From GCA-2724215 sp015660315 (GTDB lineage: Bacteria; Latescibacterota; UBA2968; UBA8231), in contig JAPYQE010000046.1 in NCBI GenBank assembly GCA_029941315.1, positions 1-31,734 of the forward strand: a DNA stretch of 31,734 bases, in the 5' to 3' direction. The notes under the pieces are model-generated. The model was given only the letters and a program-made list of their open reading frames with translations. It was not told the origin of the DNA and made no database searches. Below are positions 23,738 to 31,734 of this stretch, one piece after another (position 1 is the first letter of the stretch; every line of letters begins with the position of its first letter). The translations under genes and the position numbers were made by a program.

Positions 23738-25159
23738 ATGCGTGGCGCAAAACAGCCCAATATTGTATTCGTTTTTTCCGACCAACAGCGCTACAGCGCA
23801 CTGGGCGCAAACGGCAATGATGTAATACAGACACCCGTTATCGATGCGATGGCGGCCCAGGGCATGGTGTGTGACAATATGTTTTCTAACCATCCATTGT
23901 GTTCGCCCTATCGGGCCATTCTTTTAACCGGTCGTTATGGCTGGCAAAATCTGGTGATTGACAATGAGTACCGCCCGCGAAGAGATATCCCGACTTTGCC
24001 GGGCACCTTGCGCGACCATGGATACGGCACCGCGCATATTGGCACCTGGCATTTGGGCAAAGGACCTTATGGCGAGGACAACCGTTACGGACTCGATTAT
24101 CTCGCCGCACTCGAAGGTGGATCCGGGTATTTCAACCGAAGCTATTATGAAAATAACAGAGGGCCGACGATTTACGACGGATGGGGCCCGACGGTTGAAA
24201 CTGATTTGGCCGTAGGGTTTATAGAACGGCATATGGATACACGGCCAGACGATCCGTTCGCCGTATTTGTCTCATGGCGGCCACCGCATTGGCCTTACGA
24301 ACAATATCCCGATGAGCACAATCTCTACAATCCCGTCGATATGGATGTAGCGGGCAATGTGCCAGATGAAATGAAAGCTTTTGCACACCAGGAGATCGCC
24401 GATTATTACGGTTGTTGTACGGGCCTCGATGCCGAAATGGGAAGGTTGTTGCAAGCATTAGAGCGTTTGCGGGTCAGCGACAATACCATTGTCGTTTATA
24501 CATCTGATCACGGCGATCACCTTTCAAGCCACGGCTATGGCAAACCCAGCAGCCACTGGATGCCGGAGTCGATGCGCGCGTCCAAGGCTACGCCTTATGA
24601 AGAATCCTGCCACGTGCCATTTGTGGTCCGTTGGCCCGGTGTCATTGAAGCCGCTACGCGCACCGATGCGTTTTTTGGCGCGATTGATATTGTGCCAACT
24701 TTGCTTGGCGCGTGTGGTGTGCCTTTGCCCGCGGGTTTACAGGGACGAGACATTTCAAGTGTCTGGCGTGGTGACGATGCACCGGCAGATACGGATTCAA
24801 CACCCGGCGGAGCAGATTCCGTTTATTTGCAGAATATGGCCCATGGTTGGCCTAATCGCGATGGGTGGGTCGGACGTTGGCGCGGGGTGAGGACCGAGCG
24901 GTGGACATATGCGCGTTGGTATGCCAACGAGCGCAGGCCATGGCTGTTTGACCGCCGAGAAGACCCGCTGGAAATGGTCAATCTCGCAGATTCCACTGAG
25001 GCGCGTCCGGCGTTGCAGGAACTAGAAGAGCGATTGCACCGCTGGATGGAAGGGACAAGAGATCCATTTGAATACGGCCGACGCGGTCCACGTGGGTTTC
25101 TCGAATTAGGGCAGGAGTTCGCCGAGCCGGACAAATACCCGGGCTGGGGCGTCGCCTAA
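23738..25159 (+). CDS. Sulfatase with an altered active-site motif
   Basis: A 473-residue type-I sulfatase. It opens with NIVFVFSDQQRYSALG (Asp15 a metal ligand). The formylglycine motif is CSPYR (Cys55 to be oxidised, Arg59), followed by LLTGRYGW. The second metal cluster is YTSDHGDHLSSHG (Asp257, His258), and a lysine in SKATPYEE lies where the sulfate-binding lysine is expected. Odd point: the usual GKWHLG motif is GTWHLG (Thr103), so a lysine that normally contacts the formylglycine/sulfate is missing. There is no signal peptide, so it should act in the cytoplasm on imported sulfate esters unless activity has changed. GGAGG precedes the ATG. The gene appears less GC-rich at third positions than its neighbours, which may indicate transfer. 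Its stop overlaps the convergent lyase gene's stop. Confidence 0.93.
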   Translation: MRGAKQPNIVFVFSDQQRYSALGANGNDVIQTPVIDAMAAQGMVCDNMFSNHPLCSPYRAILLTGRYGWQNLVIDNEYRPRRDIPTLPGTLRDHGYGTAHIGTWHLGKGPYGEDNRYGLDYLAALEGGSGYFNRSYYENNRGPTIYDGWGPTVETDLAVGFIERHMDTRPDDPFAVFVSWRPPHWPYEQYPDEHNLYNPVDMDVAGNVPDEMKAFAHQEIADYYGCCTGLDAEMGRLLQALERLRVSDNTIVVYTSDHGDHLSSHGYGKPSSHWMPESMRASKATPYEESCHVPFVVRWPGVIEAATRTDAFFGAIDIVPTLLGACGVPLPAGLQGRDISSVWRGDDAPADTDSTPGGADSVYLQNMAHGWPNRDGWVGRWRGVRTERWTYARWYANERRPWLFDRREDPLEMVNLADSTEARPALQELEERLHRWMEGTRDPFEYGRRGPRGFLELGQEFAEPDKYPGWGVA

Positions 25160-26064
25160 TATTGCTCGAAGAGCCCGGCCCGGCGGGCGACGCCTAGCAA
25201 CTGTTCGCGCTGCCAGTCGTCTGCGAATGCTGGAACGGGCTCTCGCACGGCACCGCTAGCAATGATGCCGCGTTCGACGAGCAGGGCCTTCCACACACAG
25301 CGATTCGCGACCTCTTTTTCATAGGCGGCCAGCCGCGAAAACGGCAAAAACCACGAATGCGCCGCTTCCATGTCGCCGGTCTCCAGCAAATCCCATGTTT
25401 TCCGGAAGACCTCGGGCATATAACAGGCCGGCATCGTGCCACAGCATCCAGCCTCCACCTCCTCGGGCAAGAAGATCCCGCTATTGCCGCCGAACACACC
25501 AGCCAATGGTCCCTGACTCGCCGCCAATAACGCGCGGGCCTTGTGAATAATATTACCCGATTCCAGCTTGATATAGTTAAGGTGTTCAAATCGCTCGGCG
25601 AGACCGACGAGGTCACTGACGGAAAGAGAGATATCGCTGAGCACGTGATCTTGCAGGATGAGTGGGATGTCAACGGCGCGGTCCATGATCTCGAAATGGC
25701 GGCTGATTTCGGCATTACCAGCTCGCCAGCGGCCAAAAAAAGGCGGCAGCGACATGATGGCAGCCGCACCCAAATCCTGCGCTTCCCGCGCTTTTTTCTC
25801 AGCGACGACGGCGGAGGGATGATTAACGGTAGCTACCACCGGCACGCGACCATCAACCTTCTCGATGACAAAGCCGAGCAGTGTTTCCTTCTCCTGGTCC
25901 GACAGCAGATGTCCTTCGGACGCATTGGCCAACGCTACTAAGCCATGCACACCGCCGGCGATGCAAAAATCGACCAGCCGCTCCTGGCTCGCATAATCGA
26001 TCCGTCCGTCGGAATGGAAGCAAGTGGCGAGTATGGGAAAGATGCCGCGAAAAGAATGGGGCAT
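25156..26064 (-). CDS. DHDPS/NAL-family aldolase-like protein
   Basis: A 302-residue member of the dihydrodipicolinate synthase / N-acetylneuraminate lyase (class I aldolase) family. The Schiff-base lysine is Lys166 in YIKLESG, and the barrel start FRGIFPILATCF and the GLVALANASEG strand-turn are as expected. The usual catalytic tyrosine position (YN.P in DapA) reads LILQDH here, so classical DapA activity is unlikely; a subgroup of sugar-acid dehydratases/aldolases shows a similar change. Given the neighbours it probably handles a 2-keto-3-deoxy sugar acid or related keto acid. GAGG lies upstream of the ATG. The gene is convergent with the sulfatase: the two stop codons overlap by two bases. 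Confidence 0.9.
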   Translation of the reverse strand: MPHSFRGIFPILATCFHSDGRIDYASQERLVDFCIAGGVHGLVALANASEGHLLSDQEKETLLGFVIEKVDGRVPVVATVNHPSAVVAEKKAREAQDLGAAAIMSLPPFFGRWRAGNAEISRHFEIMDRAVDIPLILQDHVLSDISLSVSDLVGLAERFEHLNYIKLESGNIIHKARALLAASQGPLAGVFGGNSGIFLPEEVEAGCCGTMPACYMPEVFRKTWDLLETGDMEAAHSWFLPFSRLAAYEKEVANRCVWKALLVERGIIASGAVREPVPAFADDWQREQLLGVARRAGLFEQY

Positions 26065-26215
26065 GGCGATAGGGCCTCATTGGAGTTATCGGCTCGCGTC
26101 TTCGCGACGCGCAGCTAATACTTCTGACTTTGTAGAGATGGCAGCACTAATTTACTACCTTCTATGACCTACAATTCTTGCTAAATTTTCTCGATCCTAA
26201 TATACGCAACGCCTC

Positions 26216-27403
26216 ATGCAGTACAAAGCCAAAGCGGACACGCCGTTTTTCGAGGACACCAGTATTCAGATGAAAAAGACCTACAACTGTCTCTATAACC
26301 ACGATATGGGCAGTATCCCGCAATGCCTCACGCCGGCCCTCACCTCCTGTGATCAGCAAGTCACGCGCCAGCAGGTCCAGCAGTTCGTCCGCGACGTGGC
26401 CGATACAAACGTCGACGCGGTCCTGTGCTGCCCGACGATGTTGCGCAGAGTACTGTGGCGTTCAGAAATAGATCCGCATTGGCAGAAGGAGGGTACACTG
26501 GCCATGACGGAGTTCGTCCGCAACGTTCGCGACATTCTCGACCGCCATGGCGCGCAACACGGCAAGCACCTTTCGCTGTGCGTGAGCGTCCCGTCCACCC
26601 TTGAGTTGTGTTCGGTCGTGGGCCTCGACATGGCGCTCTGGGACAAAGAACGACTCATCGACCAGGTACGCGTGTCCCCAGGTTATGTCGCTTCGTTCGA
26701 CCTAGACCTAGAGAACTTCTGTAATAAGCTAGAACACGCGCGTATTTACGGAAACTTGCAGGGCACCTGGGCAGTACAAAAAGACATCGGTGGCCACCGG
26801 CAAACAACACCTGAAATTTATGAGACGGGCGCGTTTAGTTTTCTTAAACGGGGTGCCGACGGCATCGCATTCGACAACTTCACTTTTACCTATCCTACGG
26901 TGCAAGGAAATTGGCTCAAACCTGGTCGCACGGATGGTGGTTGCGAACCGCCTCGGCACATTCTGCAACACATAGGCGACGTCGATTACCTCGCAACTCG
27001 TCCGAAGCACTATTTTATCGGCTGCCGAAATATCGGTTGGAGGCCGGAGGGCATCGGCCGCTTCCCCATGATGAATCGGATCGAAACGACGATGGCCATC
27101 TACGACGACATCTTGTGCGGACAGTTTACCAGCGCGGTGTTGCGTGTCGTAAGCGGCGAGCGTTGCGACGACATTAAAATGGCAGCGCAATTCAACGGCG
27201 TTGCACTGAGCGAATTCGACCACCGTGGAGAATTATTCGAGCCGCTGACCGATCACGGCCTACCTAACACAGACGAAGTGCGCCACTTTCGCGTACCGCT
27301 CGACAAGGTCAAAACAGGGGATAACGCTCTCTGCATCGAAACGCGGGATACACCGCGACCAGTTGAGTTTATTGCGGTAGAACTGGCGTTGTATGTCGAC
27401 TAA
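26216..27403 (+). CDS. Probably truncated TIM-barrel/glycosidase-like protein
   Basis: A 395-residue protein that I cannot place in a named family. The first part (YNCLYNHDMGS, VADTNVDAVLCCPTM, RVLWRSEIDPHW) resembles the start of large GH-like TIM-barrel proteins common in Latescibacteria/Lentisphaerae-type genomes. It then jumps to a later helix (MTEFVRNVRDILDRHG, LSLCVSVPSTLELCSVVGLDMALW) where I would expect ~80-100 more residues of barrel, including the catalytic face. A deletion is therefore suspected. The C-terminus (residues ~300-395) looks like a beta-sandwich (MAAQFNGVALSEF, RHFRVPLDKVKTGDNALCIE). No ribosome binding site supports the ATG at 26216; the ATG at 26270 (MKKTYNCLYNHD) has GAGGA about 12 bases upstream and may be the true start. 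It is divergent from the lyase gene. Confidence 0.6.
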   Translation: MQYKAKADTPFFEDTSIQMKKTYNCLYNHDMGSIPQCLTPALTSCDQQVTRQQVQQFVRDVADTNVDAVLCCPTMLRRVLWRSEIDPHWQKEGTLAMTEFVRNVRDILDRHGAQHGKHLSLCVSVPSTLELCSVVGLDMALWDKERLIDQVRVSPGYVASFDLDLENFCNKLEHARIYGNLQGTWAVQKDIGGHRQTTPEIYETGAFSFLKRGADGIAFDNFTFTYPTVQGNWLKPGRTDGGCEPPRHILQHIGDVDYLATRPKHYFIGCRNIGWRPEGIGRFPMMNRIETTMAIYDDILCGQFTSAVLRVVSGERCDDIKMAAQFNGVALSEFDHRGELFEPLTDHGLPNTDEVRHFRVPLDKVKTGDNALCIETRDTPRPVEFIAVELALYVD

Positions 27404-27457
27404 GATAGAAAGCCTTTTTGTGAAACCAGATTATATGAGAGGAGCGGTTCTACCCGA

Positions 27458-28771
27458 ATGGATAAAAGCCATATGCTGCGCAGAGACTTTTTCAAACGCA
27501 CAGGCCAAAGCCTGGCGGCCCTATGGGCGTTACAAACCACCATAGGCCGTCGTGCCAACGCGGCGACGACACAGCCGCATGCCGGCGGTGCAAATATCAC
27601 CGTGCACGACGATGCGTTCTGGGCACAAGTGCGCGACGCCTTCCCGCTCACCCGCAAAAGCACTTACCTCAACACCGGCGGCCTAGGCGCATCGCCAAAG
27701 GTATCCATCGACGAGCTCAAAAATAAAATCGACGAATTTGAAGAGGTCTCAAAAACCGGCCACACGCACCAGCTATGGTCTGAGGTCAAAAACAAGGCCG
27801 GCCTTATACTCGGCTGCGACGCCGACGAAATCGCCTATACGCGCAATACCACCGAAGGCGCCAGCATCATCTGCAACGGGCTGCGGCTGCAGCGCGGCGA
27901 CGAGGTCATCACCAGCACGCACGAGCACGTCGGCAACATTGTCTCCTGGCTCGCGCGGCAAAAACGAGACGGCATCGTGGTCAAGACCTTCACGCCCTCG
28001 ACTCGTTCGGCGCAGGAAAATGTCGAACGTATCGCCGCGCTGATCACGCCGAAGACACGCGCGCTGAGCATATCGCATGTCACCTGCGCCACCGGCCAGA
28101 TCCTGCCCGTCAAAACCATCGGCGAATTGGCCGCCGCGCACGGCATCTGGTATTTTGTCGACGGCGCGCAAGCGCCGGGCATGCTGCCGGTGGATGTGCG
28201 CGATATCGGCTGCCATGCCTACGCCACCAGCGGCCACAAATGGCTGCTTGGCCCCAAGGGCACCGGCCTGCTCTACGTGCGCCGCGACGCGCTCAACACT
28301 ATCGACCCGACTTATGGTGGGGGCTATTCGGCCAATGGCCATTGGGATATGATCAGTAGCGGCCAGTTTGAATGGACCTCTACCGCGCAACGCTTCGAAT
28401 ACGGCACGGTGAGTGCGCCGCTCTTTGCTGGACTCGGTGCCTCCATGCAGTTTCTGCTCGACATCGGCATCGACAATATCTGGCGCCGCAACCACGCGCT
28501 CGGCGCGATGCTGATCAAGGGATTAAACGAATTGGGCGCGGAGGTCGTCTCGCCGCAGGACAAGAACGAACACAGCAGTATTATCACTTTCCGCCTGCAC
28601 AATATGCCCTATGGCGAATTGCAGCGTTTCCTGACACAACACTACCAAATGCGCACGCGCGGTATCTACGAAGGCGGACTCGACGCCCTGCGCGTTTCGC
28701 TGCATCTCTACAATTCGCCAGCCGAGGTCGAACGCGTGCTGGAAGGCGTAGCCGCGGCGAAGAAGCTATAG
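27458..28771 (+). CDS. Tat-exported class V aminotransferase-fold PLP enzyme
   Basis: A 437-residue PLP enzyme of the class V aminotransferase group (isopenicillin N epimerase / cysteine desulfurase-like). The PLP lysine is Lys261 in ATSGHKWLLGPKGTGLLY, and Asp235 in FVDGAQAPG should hold the pyridine nitrogen; HEHVGN (155-160) supplies the stacking histidine region. The N-terminus LRRDFFKRTGQSLAALWAL with Arg8-Arg9 is a twin-arginine signal, followed by a hydrophobic stretch and ANA^ATT. Folding and cofactor loading would occur before export. Related proteins are annotated as epimerases or beta-lyases; the substrate here is unknown. GAGGAG lies 14 bases before the ATG at 27458, which is rather far; the ATG at 27473 is a possible second start. 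It is the second gene of a + strand run that ends at the window edge. Confidence 0.9.
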   Translation: MDKSHMLRRDFFKRTGQSLAALWALQTTIGRRANAATTQPHAGGANITVHDDAFWAQVRDAFPLTRKSTYLNTGGLGASPKVSIDELKNKIDEFEEVSKTGHTHQLWSEVKNKAGLILGCDADEIAYTRNTTEGASIICNGLRLQRGDEVITSTHEHVGNIVSWLARQKRDGIVVKTFTPSTRSAQENVERIAALITPKTRALSISHVTCATGQILPVKTIGELAAAHGIWYFVDGAQAPGMLPVDVRDIGCHAYATSGHKWLLGPKGTGLLYVRRDALNTIDPTYGGGYSANGHWDMISSGQFEWTSTAQRFEYGTVSAPLFAGLGASMQFLLDIGIDNIWRRNHALGAMLIKGLNELGAEVVSPQDKNEHSSIITFRLHNMPYGELQRFLTQHYQMRTRGIYEGGLDALRVSLHLYNSPAEVERVLEGVAAAKKL

Positions 28772-28810
28772 ACAATACCCGCAACCCACACGAAGCGAAG
28801 AGGGCAACAC

Positions 28811-29503
28811 ATGCAACAACCGCTTGATGTCTTTTTATTGATCGGACAATCCAATATGGCGGGGCGTGGGCTTATGGACGAAGTCGCCCTGTTGGCCGAT
28901 TCCCGCGTCTCGATGTTCCGCGACGGCAACTGGCAGCAGGCCGAAGAGCCCCTGCATACCGACAAACCGGAACGCGCCGGAGTGGGTTTGGCGTCGGGTT
29001 TTGCATTGGAATTGTTGCGGCACGCGCCGGACACGCCCATCGGTCTGGTGCCCTGTGCGGTGGGCGGCACGCCATTGAGCCGATGGGTGCCGGGCATGGA
29101 TCTGTACGAAACGGCGGTAGAGGTGACCAAGCAGGCTCTTGCAAACGGCACCCTCAAGGGGATGCTGTGGCATCAAGGCGAATCCGACGCCAACGATACC
29201 GACTTGGCGCATTCGTATAGCACCCGCTTCCAGGACATGGTGCGCGGTTTCAGGACCGAATTCGCTGCCGAGGCCCCTGTGATCGCCGGCGAATTGGGGA
29301 CCTTTCTCGCCAATGAAGAGCGGCCCCGGCCCTATGTCGAGTTGATAAACGCGCAATTGAGGGATCTGCAAGGAGCCCTGCCGGCCTATGGCTTTGCCGC
29401 GTCAGGTGGGTTGACGGACTTGGGTGACAATGTGCATTTTGATGCCAAATCGCTGAGAGAATTTGGCGTGCGCTACGCGCAACAGTATTTGCATTTGCTT
29501 TAG
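28811..29503 (+). CDS. SASA-domain carbohydrate acetylesterase
   Basis: A 230-residue esterase of the SASA group (sialate O-acetylesterase domain, Pfam PF03629; CE6-like). The nucleophile is Ser14 in IGQSNMAGRG. CAVGGTPLSRW (82-92) holds the oxyanion glycine, WHQGESDAND (120-129) is the conserved His-Gln-Gly-Glu block, and DNVHFD (206-211) provides the Asp-His pair (Asp206, His209). All catalytic positions are therefore intact. It lacks a signal peptide, so it should deacetylate sugars inside the cell. It starts 39 bases after the PLP enzyme gene, with GAAGAGGG about six bases before the ATG, so it is probably in the same transcript. Confidence 0.93.
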   Translation: MQQPLDVFLLIGQSNMAGRGLMDEVALLADSRVSMFRDGNWQQAEEPLHTDKPERAGVGLASGFALELLRHAPDTPIGLVPCAVGGTPLSRWVPGMDLYETAVEVTKQALANGTLKGMLWHQGESDANDTDLAHSYSTRFQDMVRGFRTEFAAEAPVIAGELGTFLANEERPRPYVELINAQLRDLQGALPAYGFAASGGLTDLGDNVHFDAKSLREFGVRYAQQYLHLL

Positions 29504-29539
29504 TTTACACGGAACATCCATTTCAAAAAGGATCCTATC

Positions 29540-30361
29540 ATGAGAATCGCCCGTATCGCGGACGCCGAATTGCGCACGGCCGAAAATTGCCACGGCGGCG
29601 CCGGTCACTTGAACTTCGCCGGCCACTGGGACGAAAACGACTTCGCAACACCCTGGAACTTCGTACACTACGGCTCGATACCCCCCGGCGGCGGTATCGG
29701 CCACCACCGCCACGTCAACTGCGAGGAGATGTTCGTCACCTTCGACAACGCCGCGCAGTTTACGCACAACGGCCGCACCGTCGAGGTTGAGGGCGGCGCC
29801 TGTGTGCCCTGCCGCAAGGGCGAATCACACGCCATCTACAACCACACCGACGCGCCGACCCGCTGGATGAATTTCTGCGTCGCCAACCCAAACGGCGGCT
29901 ACGACGCCACCGACTTCGGCGAGGACCGCGTCGGCGCCGCGCTCGAATCTTCTGACCGCATTCCACTAGGGCGCTTCGACAAGTCGCTGCTGGCCAACCA
30001 TGCCAACGTGCATCAGGGCAAAGGCGATATCAGCACCCGCACCATCTGGGAATCTTCCGACTTCCGCACGCATTGGGGCATGGTGGCGCACGCCCTGCTG
30101 CCGCCGGGAACATCATTCGGCTATCACCGCCACCAGACCATCGAAGAAACTTATGTCATCATCAACGGCTCCGGCCGCATGACGGTCGACGAAGAGACCG
30201 AAGAGGTCTACGCGGGCGACTCGATCCCCAATAAACTCGGCGGCGCACACGGACTATACAACCACACGCAACAAGATCTCGAGGTATTCGTGATGGCAGT
30301 CTGCATGCAGCGCGGCGAGTTCGACAGCGAAGACCTCGGTGATGATTTAACATCGCGTTAA
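29540..30361 (+). CDS. Bicupin protein
   Basis: A 273-residue protein made of two cupin barrels. The first has GIGHHRHVNCEEMF (His56/His58, Glu62 or Glu63) with a late histidine in SHAIYNHT (His97). The second has FGYHRHQTIEETYVIINGSG (His196, His198, Glu202/203) with AHGLYNHT (His237). Both barrels keep the three-histidine-plus-glutamate metal set, so two metal sites are likely. Such bicupins include dioxygenases, decarboxylases and sugar isomerases; I cannot pick one. It lies 36 bases after the esterase, with AAAAGGA upstream of the ATG, and belongs to the same run of genes. Confidence 0.9.
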   Translation: MRIARIADAELRTAENCHGGAGHLNFAGHWDENDFATPWNFVHYGSIPPGGGIGHHRHVNCEEMFVTFDNAAQFTHNGRTVEVEGGACVPCRKGESHAIYNHTDAPTRWMNFCVANPNGGYDATDFGEDRVGAALESSDRIPLGRFDKSLLANHANVHQGKGDISTRTIWESSDFRTHWGMVAHALLPPGTSFGYHRHQTIEETYVIINGSGRMTVDEETEEVYAGDSIPNKLGGAHGLYNHTQQDLEVFVMAVCMQRGEFDSEDLGDDLTSR

Positions 30362-30440
30362 CCATCAGCCAAGCGCGACAACATAGCACGGCTTTATTTT
30401 AATTCTACCGCCGCCTGCTAATGGAATAAGGAGACTTGCG

Positions 30441-31734
30441 ATGCCCCCTAGGCCATTCCGTTTGCACTGGTATGCAATCGCCTCGGCCGCCATCTGCCTA
30501 ACACTATTGGCCAGATCGGCTGCCCACCCCGAGTTCAAATTCGCGGAACGCCCGTGGCTAGGCAAGCACTCTGTCTACTCGACACACGGTATCGTCTCGA
30601 CCATGCATCCGCTGGCCTCGCAGGCCGGTATCGATATCATGAAACGCGGTGGCAACGCCTTCGACGCCGGTATTGCCGCAGCCCTAGTGCTGTCGGCTGT
30701 GGAGGCGTGGATGGGCGGCCCAGGCGGCAGCAGCTATTATCTGGTCTACCGCCCCCAGGACGGCGAAGTGGTGGCGCTCGACGCCAGTAATTTAGCCCCG
30801 GCCGCGGCCACCGCCGGCGACTTCACGCGCGGGATGCTCTCTGAAGGAGTAACCTCGATGGGCATCCCAGGGACCATGGCCGGCTACTGGATGATTGTCG
30901 AACGATACGGCCGTTTGAGCTTTGCCGAAGTCGCCGCGCCCGCCCTGGCCTACCTGGAAGAAGGTTTCCCGCTAACACCGGTTGGCGTGGGTTTCAGCAA
31001 CGCGTTATGCGGTCACTGCCCCCGCATGTTCCCCAATTTCGCGCGCGTCTTCGCCCCCTCAGGACAGTTCCCCGACGCCGGCGGCATAATGAGCAATCCA
31101 GAGTTGGCCGCGACATATCGCCGCGTTGCCGCAGAAGGCATCGACATCTTCTATAAGGGGGCTATCGCCAAAGAGATGGTCGACTATGTGCGCGCAGAGG
31201 GTGGCCTATGGAGCGAAGAGGACCTCGCCACTTATAAAGTCGTGCAGCGCAAACCGCTGCATATGCGCTATCGCGGCTACGACGTCTACGGCACCCCTCC
31301 GCCGTCATCGTCGATTACCTGGATGCAGATCCTGAAACTATTAGAAGCGCAGGACCTGCGCTCACTTGGGCACAATAGCACGGCCTATATCCATCAGTTT
31401 ACAGAGGCGCAGAAACTGGCACACGCCGACGCCTATAAATATGTATCGGACCCAGCCTTCGTCGAAGCCCCGCTCGAAGCCATGCTGTCGGACGTCTACG
31501 CCGCGGTCCAGCGCCGCCGCATGAATCCGACACGCGCCGCCGATGGGCGGGCGCGCTACGGCGATCCGCAAGCCTGGTCGCAGGATCCCGACATCGCAAA
31601 ACTGCCGTCGCCACTACCGGCGCTGCCGCCCAGACCACCGCGCACACCCGACGGCGCTCCCCTCGAAGGCTCAACTTCACACCTGATCGCTGCCGACGCG
31701 GAGGGTAACTGCCTGACCTTCACACACACCCTCG
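30441..31734 (+). CDS. Gamma-glutamyltransferase family protein (3' end cut off)
   Basis: The gene starts at ATG 30441 with AAGGAGA nine bases upstream and runs off the window after about 431 codons. Residues 1-28 form a signal peptide (YAIASAAICLTLLARSAA). The large-subunit part follows with ASQAGIDIMKRGGNAFDAGI, GGPGGSSYYLVY and GIPGTMAGYWMIVERYG, all typical of the Ntn-hydrolase gamma-glutamyltransferase family. The autoprocessing/nucleophile site is reached at the end: GSTSHLIAADAEGN, with Thr412 in the place of the E. coli nucleophile. Members transfer or hydrolyse gamma-glutamyl groups (for example glutathione) in the periplasm; several paralogues have other amide substrates. The small subunit lies outside the window. 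Confidence 0.93.
   Translation, partial: MPPRPFRLHWYAIASAAICLTLLARSAAHPEFKFAERPWLGKHSVYSTHGIVSTMHPLASQAGIDIMKRGGNAFDAGIAAALVLSAVEAWMGGPGGSSYYLVYRPQDGEVVALDASNLAPAAATAGDFTRGMLSEGVTSMGIPGTMAGYWMIVERYGRLSFAEVAAPALAYLEEGFPLTPVGVGFSNALCGHCPRMFPNFARVFAPSGQFPDAGGIMSNPELAATYRRVAAEGIDIFYKGAIAKEMVDYVRAEGGLWSEEDLATYKVVQRKPLHMRYRGYDVYGTPPPSSSITWMQILKLLEAQDLRSLGHNSTAYIHQFTEAQKLAHADAYKYVSDPAFVEAPLEAMLSDVYAAVQRRRMNPTRAADGRARYGDPQAWSQDPDIAKLPSPLPALPPRPPRTPDGAPLEGSTSHLIAADAEGNCLTFTHTL

Overview
The window looks like a chromosomal segment of a Gram-negative bacterium from a deep-branching, largely uncultured group. Candidatus Latescibacterota or a related FCB/Poribacteria-like lineage fits best. This rests on content, not on a marker phylogeny: a 1460-residue FN3/dockerin surface protein ending in a FlgD-Ig/T9SS-like sorting tail, several phytanoyl-CoA-dioxygenase (PhyH) genes, a sulfatase, a DUF6807 (PmoA-like) protein, and lipoproteins with clear lipoboxes. 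Most of the DNA is GC-rich; the stretch around the sulfatase (about 23.5-25.1 kb) looks less so.

Region 1 (1-7.9 kb, + strand mainly) is housekeeping: lipoprotein, divergent polysaccharide deacetylase and tgt in a tightly packed operon; a small hypothetical gene sharing a bidirectional terminator with a HEAT-repeat/zinc-finger gene; an EamA-type transporter; then yajC, fmt, a DUF5683 membrane protein and a PhyH dioxygenase, tightly spaced or overlapping. A gene-free stretch between the transporter and yajC carries two striking perfect inverted repeats.

Region 2 (8.6-16.6 kb) has a response-regulator gene interrupted by one in-frame stop. Next comes the most unusual gene of the window: a soluble 440-residue protein that appears to join a FliG C-terminal-like domain to two MotA cytoplasmic-loop-like segments, with no membrane segments and no flagellar genes nearby. 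A pair of 26-bp direct repeats, a small membrane protein, the giant FN3/dockerin protein, a divergent cohesin-like lipoprotein and a tRNA-Ala(GGC) with its terminator follow.

Region 3 (16.7-22.5 kb) starts just after the tRNA and is rich in decay. It holds a frameshifted MFS transporter, a frameshifted and internally deleted PhyH gene, a PhyH gene whose last ~25 codons may have been shifted out of frame, and a short remnant of a histidine-kinase ATPase domain. Intact genes are a second PhyH dioxygenase, a DASS-type anion transporter and a PPOX flavoprotein.

Region 4 (22.5 kb to the end) looks like a catabolic cluster for decorated carbohydrates or related organic molecules: DUF6807 protein, sulfatase, DHDPS/NAL-family lyase, a probably truncated TIM-barrel-like protein, a Tat-exported class V PLP enzyme, a SASA-type acetylesterase, a bicupin and the start of a gamma-glutamyltransferase. 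The shared role is inferred from family membership and proximity only.
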